This document shows, piece by piece, positions 42,927 through 52,826 of a stretch of 64,000 bases of DNA. Position 1 is the stretch's first letter. Every line of letters begins with the position of its first letter. A program made the position numbers and the translations under genes. The DNA comes from Massilia sp. CFBP 13721 (GTDB lineage: Bacteria > Pseudomonadota > Gammaproteobacteria > Burkholderiales > Burkholderiaceae_D). The stretch covers positions 77,246-141,245 of the forward strand of contig NZ_JACYUY010000016.1 of the NCBI RefSeq assembly GCF_014842025.1. The letters run 5' to 3'. The notes under the pieces were generated by a model. It was not told the origin of the DNA. It did not search any database and saw only the letters and a program-made list of their open reading frames with translations.

Positions 42927-43220
42927 CTTGCAATCGATATGTGATGGAAGAGGGCAGTGTAACGTGATGGTTTCTATGGTGCAACTTGCAGATGTTGGGC
43001 TGATTGCTCTTATGGCCCACTGTGGACTCTTGTCAGCATTGTTCGCTTTCGATAAATCGCTTCATCTGGCCGCAGTGATGAGATACTTCCTTAACGTTTC
43101 CAGGCCGGTTTATTTACGTCCGCCAGTGTTTTACACAGGTAGGGCTAAATTCGGACGTTTCGGCATTACGAAAATCTGTTCCAACTGAAACATATTAATG
43201 AATTCTAAAGAGAAATCATC

Positions 43221-43622
43221 ATGAAACATGTTATTGCAGCAGTGTTTATCATCGCAATGTCGTTCCCGATGTATTCCTTCGCTTTGAGTCCAGTCACGAT
43301 CGTTAAAGGTCAACCAGCATCCTTGAAGATGGAAGTTTACGGTTTCGGCGTCCATTACATCTACTTGACTCTTCCTGCACGCCCGCCATCATATATTCCA
43401 AGCCCCGTGAAAGTTACCCTTTCTCGTGGTGCATATCCAGATATATTCGAAGTAGAGCTTGCTTATAAAGAGTTACTAGACGGACGCATATCTTTTAGAG
43501 TCGACATCCCTCGAGAGGAGGCGGTGAGCTATCAAATTCGGGTAGTGGAGATGACGGGAGGTAGCTTATGGTATGAATTATTTTCAGGTAAGCTGAGTGA
43601 GATACCCGGCGTTTCCCACTAA
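43221..43622 (+). CDS. Hypothetical secreted protein in an AT-richer patch
   Basis: 133 residues, GAAATC region before ATG without a strong ribosome binding site. A signal peptide (KHVIAAVFIIAMSFPMYSFA) is followed by a beta-rich domain (VTIVKGQPASLKMEVYGFGV, RISFRVDIPREEAVSYQIRV). I do not recognise a family. Its codon use has many A/T-ending codons, unlike its neighbours, which suggests recent acquisition. The 294 bp upstream (42927-43220) are also AT-richer and hold no other gene. Confidence 0.65.
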   Translation: MKHVIAAVFIIAMSFPMYSFALSPVTIVKGQPASLKMEVYGFGVHYIYLTLPARPPSYIPSPVKVTLSRGAYPDIFEVELAYKELLDGRISFRVDIPREEAVSYQIRVVEMTGGSLWYELFSGKLSEIPGVSH

Positions 43623-43887
43623 TCTGAAAGGCCCGGTCGTGCGCAGGCAATGACCGCTTTGGGTCAGGCAGTTTTAAACGCTCGCCGACCGAATTTGCTG
43701 GCGGACTCGACTGTCCAAAAGGCCACCATGACCTTTTGGGAGAGGCTGCAACGGTGAACCACCATCAGGAGCGTGACGATCGCGCGTTTTTATACAGCTT
43801 GGGCCGATTGCAGTCATTCAAAATAGCATGGGGCACGGACGGTTAACTCAACTCGTAATAAACAAGCTTCGACCAGGCGTTCCTGTT
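43623..43887. other. Intergenic stretch with degenerate repeat-like sequence
   Basis: No gene supported. It contains TGACCGCTTTGGGTC (from 43649), a small hairpin AAAAGG...CCTTTT (43718-43738) and GGCCGATTGCAGTCATTC (43802-43819), fragments that look like a decayed intergenic repeat between two convergent genes. Confidence 0.35.
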
Positions 43888-44220
43888 CTAACTGTGCGGC
43901 TGCAACGCAATCACCGCCATGCCCGCCAGCGCAAGAAATGCCCCCGCCGCATCCCAGCGCGTCAGCTCGACGCCGTCGACAAAGCGCAGCCACAGCAGGG
44001 CCACCGCGATGTACATGCCGCCATAGGCGGCGTAGGTGCGGCCGGCGGCGGTCGGGTGCAGCGTCAGCAGCCAGGCGAACAGGGCCAGCGACAGGGCGGC
44101 CGGCAGCAGCAGCCACAGCGGCTTGCCTCCTTTCAGCACCAGCCAGGGCAGGTAGCAGCCGACGATTTCGGCCAGCGCAGTGAGGGCGAACAGGAGGACG
44201 AGTTGGATGGGTTGCGGCAT
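43888..44220 (-). CDS. YnfA family (UPF0060) membrane protein
   Basis: Four-helix inner-membrane protein of 110 residues, the usual length. It has [20 protein letters not shown] in helix 1 and the typical [20 protein letters not shown]; it ends in [17 protein letters not shown]. The family resembles SMR transporters in size; a transport role is not established. It is divergent from the M13 peptidase gene. Confidence 0.92.
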   Translation of the reverse strand: MPQPIQLVLLFALTALAEIVGCYLPWLVLKGGKPLWLLLPAALSLALFAWLLTLHPTAAGRTYAAYGGMYIAVALLWLRFVDGVELTRWDAAGAFLALAGMAVIALQPHS

Positions 44221-44347
44221 GATCGGATGAGGCGTTGAGGTGGGCGGATCATACTGGATTCAGGAGAGTCCGGGATTTCACCGTTCGATATTGCTTTACC
44301 AATACGCGTATGTCAGCATGGACGATCCCTTTTTCGGATTCGATCCC

Positions 44348-46434
44348 ATGCACCATCTCACCCGCCTTGCCGCCGCCAGTGCGCTGGCGTGCAGCGCCGC
44401 CCTGGCCTCCGCCCAGACGCCCCAAACGCCCCAAACGCCCCAGCCGGAACGCCCGGCCACGACTTTCCCCTACACGCCGGGCCTGGACGTGACGGCGATG
44501 GACAAGAACGCCGACCCCTGCGTCGACTTCTACCAGTACGCCTGCGGCGGCTGGATGAAGAACAACCCGGTGCCGGCCGACCAGGCGCGCTGGTCGGTCT
44601 ACAGCAAGCTGGCGCAGGACAACCAGCGCTACCTGTGGGGCATCCTCGACGGGCTGGCGAAACAGCGCGATGGCCGCAGCGCCACCCAGCAAAAGATCGG
44701 CGACTATTTCGGCGCCTGCATGGACGAGGACGCCATCGCCAGGCGCGGCGCCGAACCCTTGACGCCGTTCCTCAACCAGATCGACGGCATGGCCTCGACC
44801 CGCGAACTGCCGCGCGTACTGGCCGCACTGCAGCTGGCCTTGTCGAGCGAAGATTTTTTCTTTGGCTTCAGTTCGAACCAGGACTTCGGCGACTCGACCC
44901 GCGTGATCGCCTTTGCCAGCGGCGGCGGCCTCGGTTTGCCGGACCGTGACTATTACCTGAAAACGGATAAACGCTCGAAAGAGATCCGCGCCAAGTACGA
45001 GGCGCACATCGCGACCATGTTCGGTTTGGTCGGCGAAGCCCCAAGCCAGGCCAGACGCTCGGCGGCAATCGTGCTGCGCATCGAGACGGCGCTGGCGCAA
45101 GCCTCGCTGACGCGCGTCGACAAGCGCGACCCCTATAAACTCTTCAACAAGACCAGCCTGAAGGGACTGCAGGCGATGACGCCGGGCTTCGACTGGAAGA
45201 CCTATCTTGCCGCCATCGGCCAGCCCGGCCTGGACACCTTCAACGTCACCGAGCCGAAGTTTTTCAAGGCCTTCGGCAAGCAGCTGCGCAGCAATGATCT
45301 GGCGGCCATCAAGACCTACCTGCGCTGGCATGTGCTGGAAGCCTTGTCTCCTGCCTTGGCGCCGCAGTTCGACCAGCCGCATTTCGCCTTCTTCAGCCAG
45401 ACCCTGCGCGGCGTCGAGAAGCAGCCGCCACGCTGGAAGCGTTGCGTGCAGCTGGTCGACGGGCAGTTGGGCGAGGCGCTCGGCCAGGAATTCGTCAGCC
45501 GTGCGTTTTCTCCGGAACTGAAGGCGAAATCGCTGCACATGACGCGCCAGGTGGAAGAAGCGATGGCGAAGGACATCGAATCGCTCGACTGGATGAGTCC
45601 GGAAACGAAAAAGCGCGCCCGCGAAAAGCTCGACGCCATCGTCAACAAGATCGGCTACCCGGACAGCTGGCGCGATTATTCGGCGTATCAAGTGCGCAGC
45701 GACGACTTTAGCGGCAACGTGGTGCGTGGCACCGGATTCGAGAACCGGCGCCAGCTGGCCAAGATCGGCAAGCCGCTCGACCGCAGCGAGTGGCTGATGA
45801 CGCCGCCGACGGTGAATGCCTATTTCAATCCGCAAATGAACGACATCAATTTCCGGCCGGCGTGCTGCAGCCGCCCCTGTTCGACCCGAAAATGGATGAC
45901 GCACCCGGCTACGGCAATACCGGCGGCACCATCGGCCACGAGCTGACCCATGCGTTCGATGACGAAGGCCGCCAGTTCGATGCCAAGGGTAATTTGAAGG
46001 ATTGGTGGACCAAAAAGGATGGCAAGGAATTCACCGAGCGCGCCGCCTGCATCGTCGACCAGTACGCCAAGTACACGGTGGTCGACGACGTCAAGATCAA
46101 CAGCAAGCTGACGCTGGGCGAAGACGTGGCCGACCTCGGCGGCCTGATCCTGGGCTGGATGGCGTGGAAGACGCAGATGGCGAGCATGCCGCAGCAGGCA
46201 CAGCAGCTGCGTGACGGGTTGACGCCGGAGCAGCGCTTCTTTGTCGGCTACGCGCAATGGGCGTGCGAAAACGATCGTCCAGAAAATTTACGGGTGACGG
46301 CCGTGACCGATCCTCACTCGCCGGGCAAGTACCGGGTGAATGGCGTCGTCATCAACATGCCGGAATTCGAAAAAGCGTTTGCGTGCAAGCCGGGGCAGCC
46401 GATGGCGGCGGTGAAGCGGTGCAGGGTTTGGTGA
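44348..46434 (+). pseudogene. M13 family (neprilysin/PepO-like) metallopeptidase, frameshifted
   Basis: The gene is split between two frames. The first runs from ATG 44348 (signal peptide, then DKNADPCVDFYQYACGGWMK) to about 45853. The second carries PAGVLQPPLFDPKMDDAPGY, the zinc motif GGTIGHELTHAFDDEG and the third ligand in LGEDVADLGG, ending at 46434. Inserting one C in the CC at 45853-45854 restores NDINF-PAGVLQPP, as in intact homologues. So one base is missing, by mutation or sequencing error. The protein would have about 695 residues. Confidence 0.88.
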
Positions 46435-46461
46435 AGTCGGGGCGCGATTGCGCAACATATG

Positions 46462-46514
46462 GTTGAACGCGTGAGCGGAAATCAGTCTCCCGGACTGATT
46501 TCCGCTCACCTTAC
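46462..46514. repeat. Single palindromic repeat (locus K)
   Basis: GTTGAACGC, a 16-bp perfect stem GTGAGCGGAAATCAGT / ACTGATTTCCGCTCAC with a 7-nt loop, then CTTAC. It is the reverse orientation of the window-wide family, in the convergent gap after the M13 gene. Confidence 0.85.
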
Positions 46515-46565
46515 ATAGCAAGGAATACCGCCGACGATTAAAGCATGACGCCGGCGGCAGATCGA

Positions 46566-47111
46566 TCAGTGCTGGTCGATCTTCCCACGCCATGCGCCGG
46601 TTTCAGCGCCGCGTTTTTCCAGCATTTCCTTGAAGTTGGTCAGGTTGGCACGCGTTTCCATGCGCACCGCGCCGAACGCGTCGCCGATGGCTTCGAGGGC
46701 GCCGTCCGGTTGGTAATCCATTTGCAGGGTCACGCGGGTGACATTGTCGGAAATTTTGTGGAAGGTCACCACGCCGGCGTTCTGCACGCCGCCGATGCTG
46801 CGCCAGGCGATGCGCTGGTCCGGCACCTGCTCGGTGATTTCCGCATCCCATTCCTTGTCTTCACCGGCGACGTTCGCTTTCCAGTGCAGGCGCTTGTCGT
46901 CGAGCTGGCGAATTTCCTTCACGCTCTTCATGAATTGCGGGAAGTCTTCGAACTGGGTGAACTGGTTGTAGGCGGTGCGCACAGGGACGTTGACTTCGAT
47001 GGCCTCGATGATCGACGAGTCACCATTCTGGGTGCGGTTCTTCTTCATTTGTTTCGACAGCAGCATTCCGCCGACTGCAAGTGCGGCGACAGTCACGACT
47101 CGGTTCAACAT
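46566..47111 (-). CDS. SRPBCC family (polyketide cyclase/START-like) protein
   Basis: 181 residues. A short N-terminal hydrophobic stretch (VVTVAALAVGGMLL) may anchor it. The ligand-pocket fold begins at SIIEAIEVNVPVRTAYNQFT, with QFEDFPQFMKSVKEI and ITEQVPDQRIAWRSIGG. GGAG lies 7 nt before the ATG. Related proteins are often found as small stress-induced envelope proteins; ligand unknown. Confidence 0.87.
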   Translation of the reverse strand: MLNRVVTVAALAVGGMLLSKQMKKNRTQNGDSSIIEAIEVNVPVRTAYNQFTQFEDFPQFMKSVKEIRQLDDKRLHWKANVAGEDKEWDAEITEQVPDQRIAWRSIGGVQNAGVVTFHKISDNVTRVTLQMDYQPDGALEAIGDAFGAVRMETRANLTNFKEMLEKRGAETGAWRGKIDQH

Positions 47112-47532
47112 ACATTTCTCCTTTTGGACAATAAGCAGGCCTGCACGTCACCGACAACCAGGTGCCCGACCTGGAGTGCGCACAGGACCCGTTCGTTTGA
47201 AAATGCTCAGGTCGTCATGGGCCACGCAATGAATCGCGTATTTGTCGTTAAGTTAAGCGAATTTCTGAACAGGTGACGCACGGGAGCGTTGCGTGCCGAT
47301 ACTGATGAGTTAGGTGAAGATGCATGATTATGCGCGCTGCTTATTACTTTTAGTCTGGAAATGCCCGTACGTTCGGCGACGATCGAAAAGGGCAGGTTGA
47401 TCTACAATCCATGCATGACGCCCACGTAAAAGCAGAGCAACTGCCGTCAGGATCTTGCGCTGCGATGAAATAATCTTTCATTGCGCTGTCCTTTCTGAAA
47501 TTTTATTTCGCCACTGTACAGTTTCTGCGCGA
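47112..47532. other. Gene-free stretch before uvrD
   Basis: About 420 bp without a frame I can support. It separates the divergent SRPBCC and uvrD genes, is AT-richer toward its right end, and leads into the LexA-type box. Confidence 0.5.
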
Positions 47533-47569
47533 GACTGGATGGGCATACAGTAAAACCGAACGGTATAAT
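47533..47569 (+). promoter_or_regulatory. LexA-type box and -10 element of uvrD
   Basis: CTGGATGGGCATACAG (47535-47550) has the CTG-N10-CAG core and continues TA. It matches 14 of 20 positions of the E. coli LexA consensus. TATAAT follows at 47564-47569, only 6 bp before the ATG at 47576, so transcription would begin at or beside the start codon. Confidence 0.6.
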
Positions 47570-47575
47570 GGCCGC

Positions 47576-49888
47576 ATGAATCTTCTTCACAACCTTAATC
47601 CCGAACAATTGGCGGCCGTCACGCTGCCTTCCCAAAGTGCGCTCATCCTTGCAGGCGCCGGTTCGGGCAAGACCCGCGTATTGACCACCCGCATTGCCTG
47701 GCTGCTCTCGACCGGGCAAGTGTCCCCGGCCGGCATCATGGCGGTGACCTTTACCAACAAGGCGGCGAAGGAGATGCTGACCCGCCTGTCGACCATGCTG
47801 CCGGTGAATACGCGCGGCATGTGGATCGGCACTTTCCACGGCCTGTGCAACCGCCTGCTGCGCACGCATTACCGCGACGCCGCGCTGCCGCAATCGTTCC
47901 AGATCCTCGACTCGCAAGACCAGCTGTCGATGATCAAGCGCTTGCTGAAAGCGGCCAATGTCGACGATGAAAAATATCCGGCCAAGAACCTGATGTATTT
48001 CATCAACAACGCGAAAGACCAGGGCTTGCGCGCCGGCCAGGTCGAAGCGTACGACCCGATCGAACGCAAGATGGTCGAGCTGTACGAACTGTACGACCAG
48101 CAATGCCAGAAAGAGGGCGTGGTCGATTTCGCCGAGCTGCTGCTGCGCTCGTACGAACTGCTGTCGCGTAATGGTCCGTTGCGCCAGCACTACCAGATGC
48201 GCTTCAAGCACGTGTTGGTCGACGAGTTTCAGGATACCAACGACCTGCAATACAACTTGCTGAAACTGCTGGCCGGCCATGGCGAGCAGGTCGGCGGCGC
48301 GATCTTTGCCGTCGGCGACGATGACCAGAGCATCTATGCCTTCCGCGGCGCGAACGTCGGCAACATGTCGGCCTTCGAGCGCGATTTCCAGGTCAAGAAC
48401 CTGATCAAGCTGGAGCAGAACTACCGCTCGCACGGCAATATCCTCGACAGCGCCAACTACCTGATTGCCAACAATACCAAGCGCCTGGGTAAAAACCTGC
48501 GTACGGATGCGGGGCAGGGCGAGCCGGTGCGTATCTACGAAGCCTCGTCCGATCTCGAAGAAGCACAGTGGATCATCGAGGAAGCGAAGAGCCTGATGGC
48601 CGAAGGGCTGGAGCGCAAGGAAATCGCGATCCTGTACCGCTCCAACGCGCAAAGCCGGGTCATCGAGCACGCGCTATTCGCCGCCGGCATCCCCTATACC
48701 GTCTACGGTGGCCTGCGCTATTTCCAGCGCGCCGAGGTCAAGCATGCGATTGCCTATCTGCAGCTGATGGACAACCCGCACAACGATTCGGCCTTCTTGC
48801 GTGTGGTGAATTTCCCCACGCGCGGCATCGGCGTGCGTTCGATCGAGCAGCTGCAAATGTCGGCCGACACCTACGGCATTTCGCTGTACGCAGCCGTGCC
48901 CTACATGACGGGCAAGGCCGGCACTTCGCTGGGCGGCTTCGTGAAACTGATCGAAGGCGCGCGCTTCGAGACCCAGCAACTGGCGCTGCCGGAAATGGTG
49001 CGCGTCGTGCTTGAACGCAGTAATTTGCTGACCCACTACGGCAACGAAAAGGAAGGCGCCGACCGCATCGAAAACCTCGAGCAGATGGTCAACGCGGCAA
49101 CGCAATTCGTACAGGAAGAAGGCTTCGGCCAGTTCGCACCGGCCCACCTGGGGCCGCCTTCGCAGGCGCAGGCGGGCGACGCCGTCGTCTACCAGGACGG
49201 CCTCGAGATCATCGAAGCCGACACCCCGCTGCCGCAAGTCATGTCGCCACTGTCCGCCTTCCTCGCCCACGCCTCGCTGGAAGCGGGCGATGCCCAGGCG
49301 CAAGCCGGCCAGGATGCGATGCAGTTGATGACGGTGCACTCTGCGAAAGGCCTGGAATTCGACGCGGTCTTCATTACTGGCCTGGAGGAGGGCTTGTTCC
49401 CGCACGAAACCAGCGCGCGTGAGGCTGACGGCGTGGACGAGGAGCGGCGCCTGATGTACGTGGCGATCACGCGTGCGCGCAAGCGTTTATACATGAGCTT
49501 TACCCAGCAGCGCATGCTGCATGGCCAGACCCGCTACAACATGAAGTCGCGCTTCTTCGACGAGTTGCCCGAAGAAGCCCTGAAGTGGCTGTCGCCGCGC
49601 GTGCAGAGCCACTGGTTCGCCAAGAACAAGGCGCCGAACGCCTGGGACGACGCCGCCTTCCGCAACGCCGGCAGCGACAACAAGATCGCCCAGCAAATTA
49701 CGCAAAAGTCCGGCAGCAATTCCGGCTGGCGCGCCGGCGAATCGGTGCTGCACGCCAAGTTCGGCGAAGGCGTGATCGTCAACATCGAAGGCGGCGCCGG
49801 CGCCGCCCGCGCCCAGATCAACTTCGGCGCCGCCGGCATGAAGGTGCTGGATCTGTCGATTGCGAAGCTGGAGCGGGTCAGCCGCTGA
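47576..49888 (+). CDS. uvrD: UvrD/Rep-family DNA helicase
   Basis: Superfamily 1A 3'-5' helicase of 770 residues for nucleotide-excision and mismatch repair. Walker A is LILAGAGSGKTRVLTTR, Walker B/motif II is VLVDEFQDTNDLQ, motif III is VGDDDQSIYAFRGA, motif IV LEQNYRS, and motif VI is VAITRARKRLYMS. The C-terminal UvrD Tudor-like domain has GESVLHAKFGEGVIVNIEGG. No ribosome binding site is visible; a possible leaderless transcript starts at the ATG. Confidence 0.95.
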   Translation: MNLLHNLNPEQLAAVTLPSQSALILAGAGSGKTRVLTTRIAWLLSTGQVSPAGIMAVTFTNKAAKEMLTRLSTMLPVNTRGMWIGTFHGLCNRLLRTHYRDAALPQSFQILDSQDQLSMIKRLLKAANVDDEKYPAKNLMYFINNAKDQGLRAGQVEAYDPIERKMVELYELYDQQCQKEGVVDFAELLLRSYELLSRNGPLRQHYQMRFKHVLVDEFQDTNDLQYNLLKLLAGHGEQVGGAIFAVGDDDQSIYAFRGANVGNMSAFERDFQVKNLIKLEQNYRSHGNILDSANYLIANNTKRLGKNLRTDAGQGEPVRIYEASSDLEEAQWIIEEAKSLMAEGLERKEIAILYRSNAQSRVIEHALFAAGIPYTVYGGLRYFQRAEVKHAIAYLQLMDNPHNDSAFLRVVNFPTRGIGVRSIEQLQMSADTYGISLYAAVPYMTGKAGTSLGGFVKLIEGARFETQQLALPEMVRVVLERSNLLTHYGNEKEGADRIENLEQMVNAATQFVQEEGFGQFAPAHLGPPSQAQAGDAVVYQDGLEIIEADTPLPQVMSPLSAFLAHASLEAGDAQAQAGQDAMQLMTVHSAKGLEFDAVFITGLEEGLFPHETSAREADGVDEERRLMYVAITRARKRLYMSFTQQRMLHGQTRYNMKSRFFDELPEEALKWLSPRVQSHWFAKNKAPNAWDDAAFRNAGSDNKIAQQITQKSGSNSGWRAGESVLHAKFGEGVIVNIEGGAGAARAQINFGAAGMKVLDLSIAKLERVSR

Positions 49889-49940
49889 TCGCGGTGCGGG
49901 GTCATGCCCGCAACGATCGTTCACGCGGATCGGGGAGAAT

Positions 49941-50166
49941 GTAGGGTGGACCGGGCGGCGAACCGCTCCGTCCACGCGTGAACGATGCGCATTGTTGGCC
50001 GGTAGGGTGGGCGCCCCGTGCCCACGCGTGAACGATGCATCACGTTGGCCGAATTCTGGCTGGCCGGTATGGATTTTTGATGCGTCTAACGCGAATCAAC
50101 CGACACGGTTGAAACAACGCTAATACTGCGCTGCCGTCCGCGTGGGCTCGGGGCGCCCACCCTACG
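49941..50166. repeat. Three palindromic repeat copies (locus G)
   Basis: Two forward copies (49941-49988 and 50002-50038) end in the same CCACGCGTGAACGATGC. One inverted copy (50135-50166) ends CGCCCACCCTACG. They fill most of the 309-bp convergent gap between uvrD and the BPSS1780-family gene; the rest holds nothing I can support. Confidence 0.88.
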
Positions 50167-50197
50167 AATCCGTCAACAACCGGGTCCCTGTCAACAA

Positions 50198-50992
50198 TTA
50201 TTTGCTCAGATTCACCCGCCCACCCGGCGCTTCCACCGGCTTCCCGAAAATCTGCCGATACCCCGCATACATCGCGCACTGCAACAGCAGCACGAACAGG
50301 AAGAACAGCCACATGATCGCCACCCGTGCCAGGCTCGAACCGCCCAGCAGCAGGGCGATGATGAAGCACACGCCGGTGAACAGCGCGAACCAGCTCATCA
50401 ACAGCACGATGAACACGCGCGCGCTTTTCAGTACCGCGAAGAAGCTGTAAAAGGCCGCCTTGCCCGGTCCCATGTGCTGCCAGTAGGTCAGCGGCGCGGC
50501 AAACGCCAGCGCGACCAGCACGGCGACGTCGAGGATGAAGATGCCGAGCATGGCCAGCATGTCGGAGGCCTGCACCTGCGGCGCATTGGCCGGGTCGACC
50601 GGCTGCGCCGACTGCGAGGCCTTGGCCATCTGCTCCCAGAACGCGGGGTCGATCGCCACCTTGGTCAGCAGACTCAGCACCAGCGAGGCGGCCAGGTAGA
50701 TCAGGCCGACCTTGCACAGCGGACCGAGCACGGGCTTCTTGAATCCCGTCAGCAGCACGGCCGGGGTCACGCGCTCGCCGTTCTCGATCATCAGGCAAGC
50801 CTTCATGAAGGCCATCGACAGCGAGGGAATCAGGACCACCATCAGCTTGCCGAAGAATGGCACGGCGCTGATGAAGAGGCTGAACAGGATATTGGCGAAC
50901 AGCAGCGTGGTGAGTGCGGCAGGCTGCTTGCGGAACAGGCCGGTGCCTTCCTTCAGCCAGTTCCAGCCTGTAATTGCGGGCATGTTATTCAT
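50198..50992 (-). CDS. BPSS1780 family membrane protein
   Basis: 264 residues with about six membrane helices. It begins [20 protein letters not shown], a family signature, and has [20 protein letters not shown] in the middle. Its start overlaps the thrB stop by 4 bp (ATGA), so it is co-translated with homoserine kinase, an order seen in other Burkholderiales. Function unknown. Confidence 0.9.
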   Translation of the reverse strand: MNNMPAITGWNWLKEGTGLFRKQPAALTTLLFANILFSLFISAVPFFGKLMVVLIPSLSMAFMKACLMIENGERVTPAVLLTGFKKPVLGPLCKVGLIYLAASLVLSLLTKVAIDPAFWEQMAKASQSAQPVDPANAPQVQASDMLAMLGIFILDVAVLVALAFAAPLTYWQHMGPGKAAFYSFFAVLKSARVFIVLLMSWFALFTGVCFIIALLLGGSSLARVAIMWLFFLFVLLLQCAMYAGYRQIFGKPVEAPGGRVNLSK

Positions 50993-51966
50993 TCGTGAGG
51001 GGCAAGGCGTGGAGCGGGCGTGGCAATGCGTTCGCGCAGGATGCGCTCGAAATGGGTGGGATCGTGCGGCGTCAGCATTTCGGCTTCGCGCGGCACATGG
51101 AAATCGTACAGGCGCGACAGCCAGAAGCGCAGCGCCGCAGCGCGCAGCATTGGCTGCCAGGCGGCCTGTTCTTCAGGCGTAAACGGGCGCACGGCGCGGT
51201 AGGCCGCCAGCAGTGCATCCACGCGGGCAACGTCGAGTTCCCCGCTGGAAAGAATGATGCACCAGTCGTTGACGGTCACGGCCAGGTCGAACAGCCAGGT
51301 GTCGACGCCGGCAAAATAAAAGTCGAAACAACCGCTCAGGCGTTCGCCGACGAACATCACGTTGTTGCGGAACAGGTCGGCATGCACGGGGCCGCGCTGC
51401 AGTTGCGCATAGGTACTGCCGGCGGCAAAATCCGCCTGGAACGCGACTTCGCTCTGCAGCAGTTGCGCATTCTCGGGCGACAAGTAGGGCAATACCTGCG
51501 GCATGGTCTCCTGCCACCAGTCGAGTCCGCGCAAATTCGGCTGGCGCAGCGGAAAGTCGCGGGCGGCCAGGTGCATGCGCGCCAGCATCGCGCCGACTTC
51601 CGCGCAATGCACCGGCTGCGGGTCCATCTGCGAGCTGCCCTCGAGTTTGCTGACGATGGCGGCCGGCTTGCCGTGCAATGCGACGACCAGTTCGCCTGAC
51701 GCATTGCCGACTGGCGCCGGCACCGGGATGCCGCGCTCGGCCAGGTGGCGCATCAGCTGCACGTAAAAGGGCAGCTGGTCGAAATCGAGGTTCTCGAATA
51801 CCGTCAACACGTATTCGGACCGCTGCGCGCCGCGCTCGGTCGTCAGGAAAAAATTGCTGTTTTCGATACCGGATGCGATGCCCTGGAGCGCCACTGGTTG
51901 GCCGAGGGGAAACTGCTCCATCCACTGGGTGAGGTCATCCAGTGTGACTGCGGTGAAAACTGCCAT
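50989..51966 (-). CDS. thrB: Homoserine kinase (ThrB, APH-fold type)
   Basis: Phosphorylates homoserine in threonine synthesis; 325 residues. It is the aminoglycoside-phosphotransferase-like form, not the GHMP form of enterics. It has [16 protein letters not shown] at the start, the Brenner-type catalytic motif [17 protein letters not shown] and the Mg2+ site [19 protein letters not shown]. It lies between the DUF2782 and BPSS1780-family genes. Confidence 0.93.
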   Translation of the reverse strand: MAVFTAVTLDDLTQWMEQFPLGQPVALQGIASGIENSNFFLTTERGAQRSEYVLTVFENLDFDQLPFYVQLMRHLAERGIPVPAPVGNASGELVVALHGKPAAIVSKLEGSSQMDPQPVHCAEVGAMLARMHLAARDFPLRQPNLRGLDWWQETMPQVLPYLSPENAQLLQSEVAFQADFAAGSTYAQLQRGPVHADLFRNNVMFVGERLSGCFDFYFAGVDTWLFDLAVTVNDWCIILSSGELDVARVDALLAAYRAVRPFTPEEQAAWQPMLRAAALRFWLSRLYDFHVPREAEMLTPHDPTHFERILRERIATPAPRLAPHE

Positions 51967-52040
51967 TATGCGGGAAGAGAGATGAGGGTCTGGAGAGGAG
52001 CGTCGGGCGTGCGGGCGCGAACGCCCGCCTGGCGGATCGG

Positions 52041-52637
52041 TCAGCGGGTGGCAGGCAGCGGCGGCGGCGGTGGAATTTCGGCCGGCCTCAGCATGGGCGT
52101 GGTCGATGCGGGCACCGCCGTCGGCATGGCGCCGGCGACCGGCTTGCCGGTCGCGTTCGCGGTTGCGCTGGCGGTGGCCGTGGTCGGCGTGGCCGGGGTA
52201 CCGGCCGCTGCCGCGGCGGCCGCTTCGGCATCGGCGGCGGCCTTGCGCTTGCCGTTGAGGTCGAATTCCATCACTTGCCATTGCGGCGCGCGGATGCCGC
52301 TGCTCTGGGCGTCGCCGGGTTGGGCATTGCCCGCCGGCTGGCCGGACTTCATCGTATACCGGCTCGGGCCGCTCTGGACTTCGACGGCGGTGACCTCGCC
52401 CCGGTTATTGCGGTTTTCCCGGATCTGGGTGCCGCGGCGCGGGTCGACGGTCGTGGCCGGCGTGTCGGTCTCGATGCGTTCGGTCGGCGGCTGCCCAGTC
52501 GGTGCGGTTTGTGACGTCGTCTGGGGCGTCTGCTGGGAGACTGCCGGGACCGATTGCGCGGACGTTTGCGCAACAGCGGCGCCGGTGCAGGCGAGCAGGG
52601 CGATCGACAGGGTCAGGCGGGGAGATGTGCGCAGCAT
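52041..52637 (-). CDS. DUF2782-like secreted protein
   Basis: 198 residues. ATG 52637 opens a signal peptide ([18 protein letters not shown]). A Gln/Thr/Pro-rich linker follows, then the conserved core [20 protein letters not shown] and [19 protein letters not shown], and a long Ala/Thr/Pro tail ending [10 protein letters not shown]. The match to DUF2782 rests on the core and on position beside thrB and polA. Function unknown. It is divergent from polA. Confidence 0.75.
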   Translation of the reverse strand: MLRTSPRLTLSIALLACTGAAVAQTSAQSVPAVSQQTPQTTSQTAPTGQPPTERIETDTPATTVDPRRGTQIRENRNNRGEVTAVEVQSGPSRYTMKSGQPAGNAQPGDAQSSGIRAPQWQVMEFDLNGKRKAAADAEAAAAAAAGTPATPTTATASATANATGKPVAGAMPTAVPASTTPMLRPAEIPPPPPLPATR

Positions 52638-52826
52638 GATGGTCACCTTGTATCGTTTGAACCATTGTAACAAACACAGTGACTCGCTGTGAAAAGTGTG
52701 CTGGTCATTTCAGGGTCCGGCCTCATATTGGAAGCTCGGCCGGCGCCGTCGGTTGTGCTTTGCATATGGCGGATTCTGCGATAATGAGTGCCACTTTGGC
52801 TCTTGCCGGCTTCACCCATCATTCCT

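Noticed and set aside
47321..47405. Short frame of about 26 codons before uvrD
   Set aside because: No ribosome binding site, no plausible peptide features, and a chance frame of this length is expected.
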